Positions 16,922 through 25,944 of a stretch of 64,000 nucleotides of DNA are shown one piece after another. The position numbers and the translations under genes are program-made. The stretch is from Leptolinea sp964446955 (GTDB lineage Bacteria; Chloroflexota; Anaerolineae; Anaerolineales; Anaerolineaceae), in the NCBI GenBank assembly GCA_964446955.1, contig CAYUQJ010000012.1, positions 1-64,000 on the forward strand, written 5' to 3'. The notes below the pieces were generated by a model that was not told the DNA's origin, did not search any database, and was given only the letters and a program-made list of their open reading frames with translations. Positions within the stretch are counted from its first letter, which is position 1. Every line of letters starts with the position of its first letter.

Positions 16922-18510
16922 TAAGCTTTCAGCCAGCCGGCATAATACCCGGTATTTAATCGCCATATTTCCAAGAACCGTCCAGGCGAAAAAAGGTCAC
17001 CCTTTATGACAACAGATAGTTGGTCGTAATAAGCTGAAAGATTCGGGTCTGCAATTAAATTCTGGTTCTCCTGTAAAGTTTCCAGATAACCGTCCGGTAT
17101 CTTCCGTCTGAAATGACCGATCTGCCATGTTTTTTCGCCGGCAATTGGCAGACGTGCCAGCAGAGCATCCGGCAGGGCTAGCTTATCAACAACGTGATAG
17201 TATGGGCCGCCCTGATATCCCAGCATACCGATTGCGTCCAAAACTTCAACCTTGTAGTTGTCGTTATACCGCTGCCAACCGCGTTCATCCCACGGAAAGT
17301 CCGGAAAAGGCTTTGCCAGGGTATAGTTCAAAAGTCCGCGATCCGCGAAATATGAACCGCGCTCATCCACGACACCGGAAGCGGGGAGCTGAGCCGCGCG
17401 ATACGAAGCATCACTTGACAGCGGATTGATACCAAAAGCCAGTCCCAGTCCACACAGAGCGGCGGCCAGACCAACTAACAGTTCCCGTTCCAGCCCAATT
17501 CGAACAAGGATGATGACAGCGATGAAGAAAGGTGCGGCAAAGAAACGGCCGGTCATGAAATCACCGCCAATACGCAAAATATAAACCAGGTACAGCAAAA
17601 TACCAGCCAGCTCCGGGAGAAAATTCCATTTCTTCCCGGCAAGAACCGCTGTAAACCCGAAGAATATGACCAGAAGCGTGAGAGGATCAAAATTCAATGT
17701 CGCCAGGTAATAGATCAATCCCTGCCAGGCGAGCACTCCCTGCGCAATACCGGTGTGTATTTTGGCGTAATACGTATTGGGGAAGGGAAAACCGTAATAA
17801 AAAAGTGAGAATAACTCCCAAAGAATGACCGGGAGTACCCCGAGGGCGGCAAATCCGACGGCCCGCCACGAACGAGCTTTCCATAACAACCATGCCAGGA
17901 CAGGCGCGTACAGCAGAACAGTATCCAGCCTATTTAACACACCCAGGCTGGCTATTAAAGTAAGCCTGCCAATAGCGGCCGGTTGTTGCTGTTTTTTATC
18001 ATCAATCTTGTTGTAATAGCGGGCGAAGAACCAGGCTATGATGAGATACGTCAGGGCTTCTTCCAAACCTGATGTGGAATAATCTGTAAATGCCCGCGAA
18101 AATGTCAAGAGCAACACGCCAGATACAGCCGCCCACCAGTCACGGGCGATGCGGCGGGCAAACAACCAGACAGCACCTCCGGAGCAGATGATCGAGAGAA
18201 AGATCGCAGTCCACGCCAGGCGGGCGTCCAAAAAGAAACGTCCCAGCAAGTTGTTTACGATGGCATACACACCGGATAAAACAAAAAACCATAATGGATG
18301 AGTGTATGCCTGGACACGTTCACCAAGGTTGTAAACTGGCCCGTACCCATGAATGAAATTTTCCACAACACGGAAGGTAATGTACGCATCGTCTGAAATC
18401 CATGCTGTACGAATGACCACAAACAAAAAAACCAAAATGGCCAGATTGACAGCAAGATGTTCCTGCTGGAATACAGAGTGCGATTCACCTGTCTTTTTGT
18501 CTACTTTCAT
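16912..18510 (-). CDS. GT-C type membrane glycosyltransferase, AftB-like
   Basis: The 532-aa protein has about ten membrane helices and the first-loop motif ISDDAYITFRVVENF followed by GYGPVYNLGERV, as in the arabinofuranosyltransferase-like (AftB/DUF-type) GT-C group. The Asp pair is the expected catalytic base region. It probably adds a sugar from a polyprenyl-phosphate donor to an envelope glycan; donor and acceptor unknown. The ATG at 18510 is chosen because GGAAGGA precedes it; an upstream ATG has no site. Confidence 0.8.
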   Translation of the reverse strand: MKVDKKTGESHSVFQQEHLAVNLAILVFLFVVIRTAWISDDAYITFRVVENFIHGYGPVYNLGERVQAYTHPLWFFVLSGVYAIVNNLLGRFFLDARLAWTAIFLSIICSGGAVWLFARRIARDWWAAVSGVLLLTFSRAFTDYSTSGLEEALTYLIIAWFFARYYNKIDDKKQQQPAAIGRLTLIASLGVLNRLDTVLLYAPVLAWLLWKARSWRAVGFAALGVLPVILWELFSLFYYGFPFPNTYYAKIHTGIAQGVLAWQGLIYYLATLNFDPLTLLVIFFGFTAVLAGKKWNFLPELAGILLYLVYILRIGGDFMTGRFFAAPFFIAVIILVRIGLERELLVGLAAALCGLGLAFGINPLSSDASYRAAQLPASGVVDERGSYFADRGLLNYTLAKPFPDFPWDERGWQRYNDNYKVEVLDAIGMLGYQGGPYYHVVDKLALPDALLARLPIAGEKTWQIGHFRRKIPDGYLETLQENQNLIADPNLSAYYDQLSVVIKGDLFSPGRFLEIWRLNTGYYAGWLKAYHN

Positions 18511-18589
18511 CCAATTTTCCTTCCGCCCTGAATTGTACACTGCCAGCGGAAAATCCAGAAGTCAATCATTTCTCATGAACCCAAATCGC

Positions 18590-18595
18590 TATAAT
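18590..18595 (+). promoter_or_regulatory. -10 box that decides the pcm start
   Basis: TATAAT at 18590-18595 overlaps the in-frame ATG at 18594. If it is the promoter, translation must start at 18606 (10 bases after the box) or 18618. Confidence 0.55.
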
Positions 18596-18605
18596 GAATT
18601 TGAAT

Positions 18606-19280
18606 ATGGAAAATGATATGAAAGCACCAATCCCTTATTTACCGGAACGGGAAGAAATGGTTCATCGGCAAATTGAAAGCCGGGGACTGCACAATACCCG
18701 TCTGTTGGATGCCTTGAGCAGACTCCCACGCCACAAGTTTGTGCGGCCGGGTGATGAAGCGTATGCATATTATGATGAGCCGTTACCCATTGGTTTCGGT
18801 CAAACCATCTCACAGCCCTACATCACTGCTTTAATGACATCTCTGGCCGGATTGGAAGGGAATGAGAACGTTCTGGAAATTGGCACCGGTTCCGGCTATC
18901 AGGCCGCGCTGCTTGGTTTGCTTGCACGGCAGGTAACCAGCATTGAGCGGATACCCGAACTGGCCGACCATGCCCGCCAGGTAATTGCGGAACTGGATAT
19001 CTCAAATGTGGACGTAATAACGGGAGACGGCACTATTGGATACGCACAAATGGCCCCGTATAAAGCCATTTTGGTAACAGCCGGAGCTCCTTCCGTCCCG
19101 CAAGCTTTGCTCGATCAGTTAAGTGATGGCGGTCGTCTTATCATACCGGTTGGATCTCGCAGTGTTCAAAACCTTGTGGTCTGGCAGAAAAATGGCCGCC
19201 GGTTTGACGAAGAAAATATCCTTCCAGTGGTTTTCGTTCCGCTCCGCGGCGAGTTCGGCTGGAAAATCGCGGACGATTAA
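18606..19280 (+). CDS. pcm: Protein-L-isoaspartate O-methyltransferase
   Basis: Pcm methylates isoaspartyl residues in aged proteins to start their repair. The product (224 aa from the start at 18606) has the family's N-terminal RGLHNTRLLDALSRLPRHKFV, the active-site loop IGFGQTISQPYI, the SAM motif VLEIGTGSGYQAALLG and the C-terminal GRLIIPVG. The start at 18594 lies inside the -10 box so was not used. The gene is monocistronic and followed by a hairpin. Confidence 0.95.
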   Translation: MENDMKAPIPYLPEREEMVHRQIESRGLHNTRLLDALSRLPRHKFVRPGDEAYAYYDEPLPIGFGQTISQPYITALMTSLAGLEGNENVLEIGTGSGYQAALLGLLARQVTSIERIPELADHARQVIAELDISNVDVITGDGTIGYAQMAPYKAILVTAGAPSVPQALLDQLSDGGRLIIPVGSRSVQNLVVWQKNGRRFDEENILPVVFVPLRGEFGWKIADD

Positions 19281-19281
19281 A

Positions 19282-19309
19282 AGCCGCTTATTCGCGTGAA
19301 CAGGCGGCT
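19282..19309. terminator. Hairpin between pcm and rnj
   Basis: AGCCGC pairs with GCGGCT around a 16-base loop that itself can pair weakly. On the minus strand a TTTT run follows, so it likely ends the RNase J transcript and perhaps pcm as well. Confidence 0.5.
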
Positions 19310-19332
19310 ATATAATAATTTGTGATTCCGGA

Positions 19333-21006
19333 TCAAACTTTACTGACCGAAACAAATACTGTCGGTTTTCGGTGTGTCTCGGCATACAGCGTATCGCGGA
19401 CAGCCCGTTCGACGTCCTGGGAGACACTCCCATTGGAGTAAGGAACAACTTCTCCAATCCTTTTTGATAGATTCTCCAAAATTGCTTCTGAATCTTTCAG
19501 TCCGGAAAAACCTTTCGTCTGGATATCCGGTGCCTGGAACAGACGGCCGGACATACGGTCAACAATTACATTAACCACAACCACACCATCTTGAGCAAGC
19601 GCCTCTCGTTCGCGCATTACACCAAATTCAATATCACCCACACTTGATCCATCAACAAAGATGTAACTGTTCGGGATTTTTCCATCCAGTTGCATAGAAT
19701 CAGCCGTGAGCTCAATCACCTGTCCGTTTTCAACGACGGCAATATTCTCTTCCGGAATCCCCACCTCACGCGCCAGAATGGCATGTTGTTTTAGCTGGCG
19801 TAGTTCACCATGCACCGGAATAAAAAACTTCGGCCGGGTGAGATGCAACAGTAATTTCATTTCTTCCTGGCTGGCATGCCCGGATACATGCACCGGAGCA
19901 ATGGATTCGTAGATAACATTAGCCTGCCGTTCAAACAACCGGTTTATGGTCCGATACACATTTTCTTCATTTCCGGGAATGGGATGTGATGAAAGTACGA
20001 CCGTATCACCCGGCTTTATGTCAAAAAGGCGGTTTGTTCCCGTTGAAAGCCGTCCCAGGATGGATGTCGGTTCACCCTGTGACCCGGTGCACATGATGAC
20101 AACTTCCTTGTCTTTCATGTTCAACGCAACTTCAACCGGCACGACCAACGTGTCGTCAAGATCCAGGAAACCCAGCTTTCTGGCAATCTTCATGTTATCA
20201 AGCATACTGGGACCGGCAAAAGCCAGCTTTCGCCCAAATTGACGGGCGGCATTCCCAACCTGTTGCATACGGGAGATCAACGACGCGAAGCTGGCAATGA
20301 TGATCCTTCCCTGAGCCTCACGGAAAACTTTATTAAAAGCGTCATCGATCACCTGCTCGGAAGGAGTCCAGCCCGGGCGTTCGGCATTGGTTGAATCGGA
20401 CAAGAGTGCCAGGACACCGCGACGGGAGAACTCTGCCAATTTGGCATAATCGGATGGCCAGTTATCAACCGGTGTGTGATCGAACTTGTAATCACCGGAG
20501 TGTACAATCAATCCAGCCGGGCATTCAATGCCAAATCCAACACCATCCGGTATGGAATGGCAAACATGGAAGAACTCTACGGTAAATGGGCCGGCTTTGA
20601 CCTTCTCACCGGCATTTACGGTATGTACGACTGCCTTTTGGGCCAGCCCATTCCGTGCCAGCTTATTTTCCAACAGCCCACGTGTTAGTGGTGTGGCATA
20701 AATTGGCGCGTTAATGGATTCCACCACATGGTGAATGGCACCGATATGATCTTCATGCCCGTGTGTGATGAAAATCCCCTTTACCCTGTCGGTTTTATCC
20801 AAAAGGTACTTGAAATCTGGGATGATGTAATCCACCCCAAGCATATCGTTCTCGGGAAACATTAATCCGGCATCCACCAGGATGATGTCACCGTCATATT
20901 CGTAGGCCATCATATTCTTGCCTACTTCGCCCAATCCCCCCAAGGGTATGATTCGCAATGGTTTATTGCTCATTTTTTCTTTGTGTTGATGTCTTTCTTT
21001 TTTCAT
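19333..21006 (-). CDS. rnj: Ribonuclease J
   Basis: The 557-aa protein is an RNase J: MBL core with HGHEDHIG near residue 80, later His ligands (VCHSIPDG, HSGDYKFDH), a beta-CASP domain with SDSTNAE and SSHPIPGNE, and the C-terminal dimer domain. It does 5'-3' exonuclease and endonuclease work in mRNA decay and rRNA maturation. Length is close to the family norm of about 555. Two starts are possible: the ATG at 21006 with AAGGA 11 bases ahead, or the MSNKPLR Met twelve codons in. Confidence 0.95.
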   Translation of the reverse strand: MKKERHQHKEKMSNKPLRIIPLGGLGEVGKNMMAYEYDGDIILVDAGLMFPENDMLGVDYIIPDFKYLLDKTDRVKGIFITHGHEDHIGAIHHVVESINAPIYATPLTRGLLENKLARNGLAQKAVVHTVNAGEKVKAGPFTVEFFHVCHSIPDGVGFGIECPAGLIVHSGDYKFDHTPVDNWPSDYAKLAEFSRRGVLALLSDSTNAERPGWTPSEQVIDDAFNKVFREAQGRIIIASFASLISRMQQVGNAARQFGRKLAFAGPSMLDNMKIARKLGFLDLDDTLVVPVEVALNMKDKEVVIMCTGSQGEPTSILGRLSTGTNRLFDIKPGDTVVLSSHPIPGNEENVYRTINRLFERQANVIYESIAPVHVSGHASQEEMKLLLHLTRPKFFIPVHGELRQLKQHAILAREVGIPEENIAVVENGQVIELTADSMQLDGKIPNSYIFVDGSSVGDIEFGVMREREALAQDGVVVVNVIVDRMSGRLFQAPDIQTKGFSGLKDSEAILENLSKRIGEVVPYSNGSVSQDVERAVRDTLYAETHRKPTVFVSVSKV

Positions 21007-21090
21007 ACTTTACCATATCCTTCAATCCTTCGCTTCAATCATTCTACAAGACCTGTATCTGACCGCGGAAGGTAGAAGGTTTCTTTTCTT

Positions 21091-21121
21091 AAAAATAAAA
21101 CCCGGCTCAGGTTGCCGGGTT
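21091..21121 (-). terminator. Terminator of the cheW gene
   Basis: AACCCGGC (21099-21106) pairs with GCCGGGTT (21114-21121). On the minus strand the stem is followed by TTTTATTTTT, a classical intrinsic terminator between cheW and rnj. Confidence 0.85.
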
Positions 21122-21272
21122 CTGCCTATAAAAAGCCTGCTTGGTACTTGCTTTCCATCGGCCGGGTTTAACCGGCAGATTGAATATAACATACTCGGGA
21201 GTATTCGTCAAAGAAGATTTTATAACCATCTTCACTAACATCAATTAAAAATAGTACTATTTCTCAATCCGG

Positions 21273-21725
21273 TCATTTAACGATGGAAGCGGCTTTTTCG
21301 CGTTCTTCTTCTGATAAGACCAGGTTGAGATCAAGCAGTATGATCAAACGGTTTTCTACACGGGCGATTCCCGTTATGAATCGTGAATTTACCGTGGTTA
21401 CCAGAGGAGGTGCGGGTTCAATCAATGCGTCATCGATGGTTAATACTTCTGAAACAGCAGAGACGATCATGCCAATCTTAAGCCGACCCAGGTTAACAAC
21501 AACGATCCTTGTTTCTCTAGTCCGTTCATGTGTCGGGATACCGAACCTTTTTTCCAGATCGATGACCGGCAACACAGAACCACGCAAATTCGTGACACCT
21601 TCCATGTAATCGGGCATCTGTGGAACCTTTGTGATCTCCTGCAGTTTTACAATACTTTCAACCACAGCAATCTCAATTCCAAAGTGCTCCCCGGCCAGTT
21701 CAAAAATTACGAGCTGTTTTTCCAT
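21273..21725 (-). CDS. cheW: CheW-domain protein, isolated
   Basis: The 150-aa protein is a single CheW domain: the start VIFELAGEHFGIEIAVVESI, the PDYMEGVTNLRGSVLPVIDL core and the C-terminal GIARVENRLIILLDLN. CheW couples chemoreceptors to CheA. No cheA, receptor or flagellar gene is in the window, so this is an orphan adaptor for a complex encoded elsewhere, or a scaffold with another role. Its own terminator shows it is a single-gene unit. Confidence 0.92.
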   Translation of the reverse strand: MEKQLVIFELAGEHFGIEIAVVESIVKLQEITKVPQMPDYMEGVTNLRGSVLPVIDLEKRFGIPTHERTRETRIVVVNLGRLKIGMIVSAVSEVLTIDDALIEPAPPLVTTVNSRFITGIARVENRLIILLDLNLVLSEEEREKAASIVK

Positions 21726-22082
21726 TTTTATCCTTTTCCGTTCTCACTCCCGATCAATATCAGGAATATCTTCCAGTCCGTCCTGCTATTAACTCACATT
21801 CGTGGTTTCAATGAAATCGATTCGGATATCCGGTCGCAAAGCGCAGATCAAACCGGCTTTCGTGAAACAATCCAGGCCGGATTGCTGTCAAAGCAATAGA
21901 GAATAAACCCGGTTATCTGAAAAATACCCAGCGCTTATCCTGTTTCTCTTTATTCTTACCATAATTCAATGTCATGGTGAATAAAGATGACATTAAATAT
22001 AGACAATGTTTGTTTTTGAACCATAAAACTTTTCATTGATGATTACGTATGTTGAATAGCAAATCTGGAGAAATGGACTGTT
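21726..22082. other. Intergenic region with PadR-like inverted repeat
   Basis: This 357-base stretch has no credible gene. It holds AATGTCAT (21968-21975) and ATGACATT (21987-21994), a perfect inverted repeat with an 11-base spacer, about 90 bases before the ABC ATPase start. The same half-site ATGTCATG recurs at 25899, in front of another gene next to padR. It is probably the control region of the exporter operon. Confidence 0.5.
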
Positions 22083-22901
22083 ATGAACATCACCACCGCA
22101 ATTACGAGTAAAAAAGAAACCAATCAAGCAGACAAAAACCGCCCCATGATCGAATTACGGGGAGTGAATAAATCCTACCGGACATCTTCAGGAGATTATC
22201 CTGTTCTAAAAGGAATCGATCTTCAATTTCAGGCTGGCGAATTTAACAGCATCGTTGGAAAATCCGGCAGTGGCAAAACCACCTTATTGAACATGATCAC
22301 AGGTATCGACCGGCCGTCCAGCGGTGAGGTTTGGGTAAATGGATCACCGCTTCACAAAATGAGCGAAGGACAGATGGCGCAATGGCGCGGATCGAATATG
22401 GGTATCGTCTTTCAGTTCTTTCAATTAATTCCAACACTGTCCATTCTGGAAAATATTCTTCTGGCCATGGACTTTAGCGGAAAGATTCCGCCGGCTGAAC
22501 GTAAAGATCGCGCATTGCATCTTCTGGATATGGTAGGCCTAAAAGACCATGCTTTCAAATTGCCCTCAGCATTATCCGGCGGACAACAGCAACGGGTAGC
22601 AATCGCCCGCGCGCTTGCCAACGATCCGCCTGTGTTGATTGCGGATGAGCCTACTGGTAACCTTGATTCCAAAACAGCAGAAGAAGTATTCGGCCTGTTC
22701 ACCAACCTGGCCAAACAGGGTAAGACCATAATCATAGTGACGCACGACGACAGCCTCGCCGAGCGGACGCATCGTACAGCCTCCATTGCCGATGGGATCA
22801 TGGTCAACGTTTCAGAAGCCAAACATAGGCCAATCCGGGAACCGCACAATCACAAGTTATCTAACGAACCGGCTTCCATCAAATCCATGGTGACAAATTG
22901 A
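22083..22901 (+). CDS. ABC exporter ATP-binding protein, MacB/LolD type
   Basis: The 272-aa ATPase has Walker A GKSGSGKT, signature ALSGGQQQRVAIARAL, Walker B LIADEPTGNLD and the switch His in VTHDD, with the GIVFQFFQLIPTLSILENI Q-loop block of the MacB/LolD/FtsE group. It has a 25-residue N-terminal and a 30-residue C-terminal extension. It drives the FtsX-like permease encoded next. Together they likely expel a peptide, lipid or antibiotic, or act as a mechanotransmission pump. Confidence 0.93.
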   Translation: MNITTAITSKKETNQADKNRPMIELRGVNKSYRTSSGDYPVLKGIDLQFQAGEFNSIVGKSGSGKTTLLNMITGIDRPSSGEVWVNGSPLHKMSEGQMAQWRGSNMGIVFQFFQLIPTLSILENILLAMDFSGKIPPAERKDRALHLLDMVGLKDHAFKLPSALSGGQQQRVAIARALANDPPVLIADEPTGNLDSKTAEEVFGLFTNLAKQGKTIIIVTHDDSLAERTHRTASIADGIMVNVSEAKHRPIREPHNHKLSNEPASIKSMVTN

Positions 22902-22903
22902 CC

Positions 22904-25288
22904 ATGGATACCCGCTGGCGTAAAGTATGGTCTGATTTCTGGAGCAACAAGACCCGCACAATTTTGATGATCTCCACCATACTGGTTGGTGTTTTCTCGG
23001 TCGGTCTTGTCAATAACATGGGCATCATGATGAATGGCGATATGGACCATGATTACCTGTCTGCCAATCCGTCTCACGCTCAGATCTCTGCGTACCCACT
23101 GGATAAAGGTTGGGTACGGGCTATTCAGGACATCCCCGGCGTCGCTGATGCCGAAGGACGCAATAATCTGATCGCGAAATGGATAACCCCGAGTGAGGTT
23201 ACAACAAACATTGTCTTTTCTTCGATTGAGTCTTTCGAAGATATGCGGCTTGATTTAGTGGAGCCGCCTTCCGGGTTTGATTCTCTCCCGGAACTTAAAT
23301 ATCACAGTGTGGCTTTTGACTATTCAGCAAGCAACCTGGGAATAAAGCCGGGCGACACGGTGAGCATTGAGATGCCCGATGGTGGAAAACGCGATCTGAA
23401 ATTTTCCGGGTATGTCCATAGCGGGACTCACTTTCCCTACGCCATGTCAGGCATTGTGACAGGTTACGTCACCCGTGAAACAGCCAAATATTTGGGCGCG
23501 AATGAAGCATTTGATTATCTGCTGGTCAGTGTGGAAGAAAACCCAACCGACCAGAATCACGTGGCAGAAGTGATGAAGAAGGTCACAGACCGCCTGGAAA
23601 GAAGCGGCGTTCAAGTTAGCAATGTCTCTATATATAACCCCGGACATCACTACGCCTGGCAGATCACCCAGGGTGTGATCTTCATCCTGAACTTTTTTGG
23701 CTGGCTAACGGTGATCTTGAGCGGATTTCTGATTGTCAATACCATCGTGGCGTTGATGCTGCAACACAGCAAACAGATCGGAGTAATGAAAGCCATCGGA
23801 GCTGGTATGGACCAGATCCTTTGGATGTACCTCGCCCTACTGCTTTTCTTCGGCGGTGTCGCGTTTGTAATTTCAGTCCCCCTGGCTTCCTGGGGAGCCG
23901 CTCAACTAAATAGCTTTATGGCTAATTTCCTGAACTATGACCTGAGACCCACCCGGCTTTTTCCGGAAATTATTATCATGCAAGCCCTGATAGCTTTTCT
24001 TACACCAATTCTGGCAGCCATCATCCCGATGTTCAACAGTCTCAGAAGACCTGTCCGCGAATCGTTGAGCGACTTTGGAATCAGCGGTGATGGGAAAAAA
24101 GAAGCCGATCAAGAATCACGATTTGAATTCATTCCCCGGCCTATTCTGCTTTCCCTGAGAAACGCGTTCCGGAAAAAAGCCCGTATCTCCCTCACATTCG
24201 GAACTCTGGTACTTGGTGGCGCGATATTTATTGCGGTGTTTAACCTGTGGTCCAGCTTTGATAAGGTTATGGAAGATGTTCAGGGTTATTACCTGGCGGA
24301 CATCAACGTTTCTCTCAACCGCGATTATCCCTTCAAGGTTTTGAGCAATGTAGCCCAATCCGTTCCCGGCGTGGAAGGTGTGGAGGGTTGGCTCACAATT
24401 GAAGGGAAACTGTTACAACCAGACAGCGACAAGGAAGATGCCATCGCATTTGTCGCCCCGCCCGCTGATTCAACATTGATCAAACCCATGATGGTCTCCG
24501 GCCGTTGGCTGCAACCGGGAGACCGGGATAAGATCGTGGTCGGTAATCATCTTCGGGCTATCCGACCGGACCTTAAAATCAATGACCGTGTTGAGATAAA
24601 AGTAAACGGAAAAAAGACAAAATGGCAGATCATTGGTTTCTACCGCATGCCGGGGAATGTAAATCCGCCTCTACTCTACACAAACTACGAATACCTGAGT
24701 CATCTGGTTGGAATGCCAAACAGGGTTTTTGAACTTCGCACCATAACAAAAGAACACGATCCCGAGTCACAAGCTCAGATATCTGAAGCCGTCCAAAAGG
24801 AATTTAAGCGAAGAAAAATTGCCGTGGCATATGTGCAAACCGCCTCCGAATGGTTAAGTCAACAAAAAAGTACAACGGATGTTCTGGCATGGTGTATGTT
24901 GATCATGGCGTGCCTGATAGCCGTTGTTGGTGGGTTAGGACTCTCCAACACTATGAATCTAAATGTCCTCGAACGCACCCGTGAGATTGGTGTGATGCGA
25001 GCAATAGGCGCCTCGAATTGGAATATTCAAACCATCGTTGTTATGGAAGGTATGGTCATCGGGCTTATCAGTTGGGTGTTGGGGATATTGCTATCCATAC
25101 CATTCACCTACCTTCTGGACTACGGTGTAGGCGTATCCATCTTCCAATCCCCGCTGGATCCAGTTTTTTCCTGGACAGGGTCTTTTGTTTGGTTGTTCGG
25201 GATTCTTTTTCTCGCGGCCATTTCCAGCATGGCGCCGGCTTCCCGCGCCTCCCGGCTGTCCGTCCGGGAAACACTGGCATACGAGTAA
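22904..25288 (+). CDS. FtsX/MacB-type ABC transporter permease
   Basis: The 794-aa protein has two tandem FtsX units: each has a first helix, a large extracytoplasmic MacB-PCD-like domain (about 45-230 and 460-640) and a three-helix bundle ending with typical TREIGVMRAIGAS and SKQIGVMKAIGAG motifs. Start is the ATG at 22904; a TTG two codons ahead would overlap the ATPase stop and is equally possible. The four-base link to the ATPase gene shows translational coupling. Confidence 0.9.
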   Translation: MDTRWRKVWSDFWSNKTRTILMISTILVGVFSVGLVNNMGIMMNGDMDHDYLSANPSHAQISAYPLDKGWVRAIQDIPGVADAEGRNNLIAKWITPSEVTTNIVFSSIESFEDMRLDLVEPPSGFDSLPELKYHSVAFDYSASNLGIKPGDTVSIEMPDGGKRDLKFSGYVHSGTHFPYAMSGIVTGYVTRETAKYLGANEAFDYLLVSVEENPTDQNHVAEVMKKVTDRLERSGVQVSNVSIYNPGHHYAWQITQGVIFILNFFGWLTVILSGFLIVNTIVALMLQHSKQIGVMKAIGAGMDQILWMYLALLLFFGGVAFVISVPLASWGAAQLNSFMANFLNYDLRPTRLFPEIIIMQALIAFLTPILAAIIPMFNSLRRPVRESLSDFGISGDGKKEADQESRFEFIPRPILLSLRNAFRKKARISLTFGTLVLGGAIFIAVFNLWSSFDKVMEDVQGYYLADINVSLNRDYPFKVLSNVAQSVPGVEGVEGWLTIEGKLLQPDSDKEDAIAFVAPPADSTLIKPMMVSGRWLQPGDRDKIVVGNHLRAIRPDLKINDRVEIKVNGKKTKWQIIGFYRMPGNVNPPLLYTNYEYLSHLVGMPNRVFELRTITKEHDPESQAQISEAVQKEFKRRKIAVAYVQTASEWLSQQKSTTDVLAWCMLIMACLIAVVGGLGLSNTMNLNVLERTREIGVMRAIGASNWNIQTIVVMEGMVIGLISWVLGILLSIPFTYLLDYGVGVSIFQSPLDPVFSWTGSFVWLFGILFLAAISSMAPASRASRLSVRETLAYE

Positions 25289-25295
25289 TTTTTTT

Positions 25296-25330
25296 TCAAT
25301 ATTGACATGTCAATATTGACATAGTATACT
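25296..25330 (+). promoter_or_regulatory. padR promoter with PadR box and 24-bp palindrome
   Basis: TTGACA (25302-25307) and TATACT (25325-25330) are 17 bases apart. A perfect 24-bp palindrome (25296-25319) centred on ACATGT covers the -35 box, and ATGT-N8-ACAT (25307-25322), the PadR family consensus, lies between the two boxes. The ATG follows 6 bases after the -10, so the mRNA is leaderless. The layout implies autorepression. Confidence 0.8.
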
Positions 25331-25336
25331 GTCCTT

Positions 25337-25882
25337 ATGTTAAAGAACATCCTTTTGGGTTACTTGAATTACAGGCCAATGACCGGGTATGAACTGAAAC
25401 AGGCGCTGGATACATCCACCAGTTTCTTCTGGCATGCCCATCACAGTCAGATCTATACCACCCTGCGTCAAATGGAAAAGGATGGTCTTGTTACATCGAC
25501 GCAAAAGGCCGAGGATGATGCCCTGCGCCGCCGTGTATATGATATTACGGATGAAGGCCGCAATGACCTTCGACAATGGCTGGAGACACCCATGTCCGAA
25601 GTATCGCACGTTAAAGAAGAATTCCTGGTACGCATCTTCTTCTCCGGACAGCGTGACCCCCAAAAAGTACTGGCTGAACTACATGAACAACACAAACTTC
25701 ATACACAAGCGCTGGACAATTATCAAAATTTGCGAGAATGCATGCCCGCCCATGAACATTCCAGCTTCAAAGGCACAAGGGATCACATTTTCTGGAATCT
25801 AACCCTGGAAATGGGATTCCTTTACGAAAAAATGTATCTTGAATGGTTGGAAATGGCCATAAAGTCAGTTGAACAAACGTAA
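25337..25882 (+). CDS. padR: PadR family transcriptional regulator
   Basis: The 181-aa protein has the PadR winged helix (1-80: ILLGYLNYRPMTGYELKQAL, then SQIYTTLRQMEKDGLV) and the long C-terminal dimerisation helices of the PadR-s2 type. Such proteins repress detoxification genes and release DNA when they bind phenolics, drugs or antibiotics. It lies 48 bases after the MacB-like permease, has PadR boxes in its own promoter and before the gene at 25945, and so probably controls both. Confidence 0.92.
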   Translation: MLKNILLGYLNYRPMTGYELKQALDTSTSFFWHAHHSQIYTTLRQMEKDGLVTSTQKAEDDALRRRVYDITDEGRNDLRQWLETPMSEVSHVKEEFLVRIFFSGQRDPQKVLAELHEQHKLHTQALDNYQNLRECMPAHEHSSFKGTRDHIFWNLTLEMGFLYEKMYLEWLEMAIKSVEQT

Positions 25883-25898
25883 TTTTTTTTAACTATAT

Positions 25899-25914
25899 AT
25901 GTCATGTTTGACAT
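25899..25914 (+). promoter_or_regulatory. PadR box before the flavoprotein gene
   Basis: ATGT-N8-ACAT with the fuller inverted repeat ATGTCA/TGACAT, 31 bases before the ATG at 25945. A TATATAT run lies just ahead of it, so a bound repressor would cover the transcription start. Confidence 0.7.
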
Positions 25915-25944
25915 GTAAGTATTGATATACAGGAGATCAAAATA

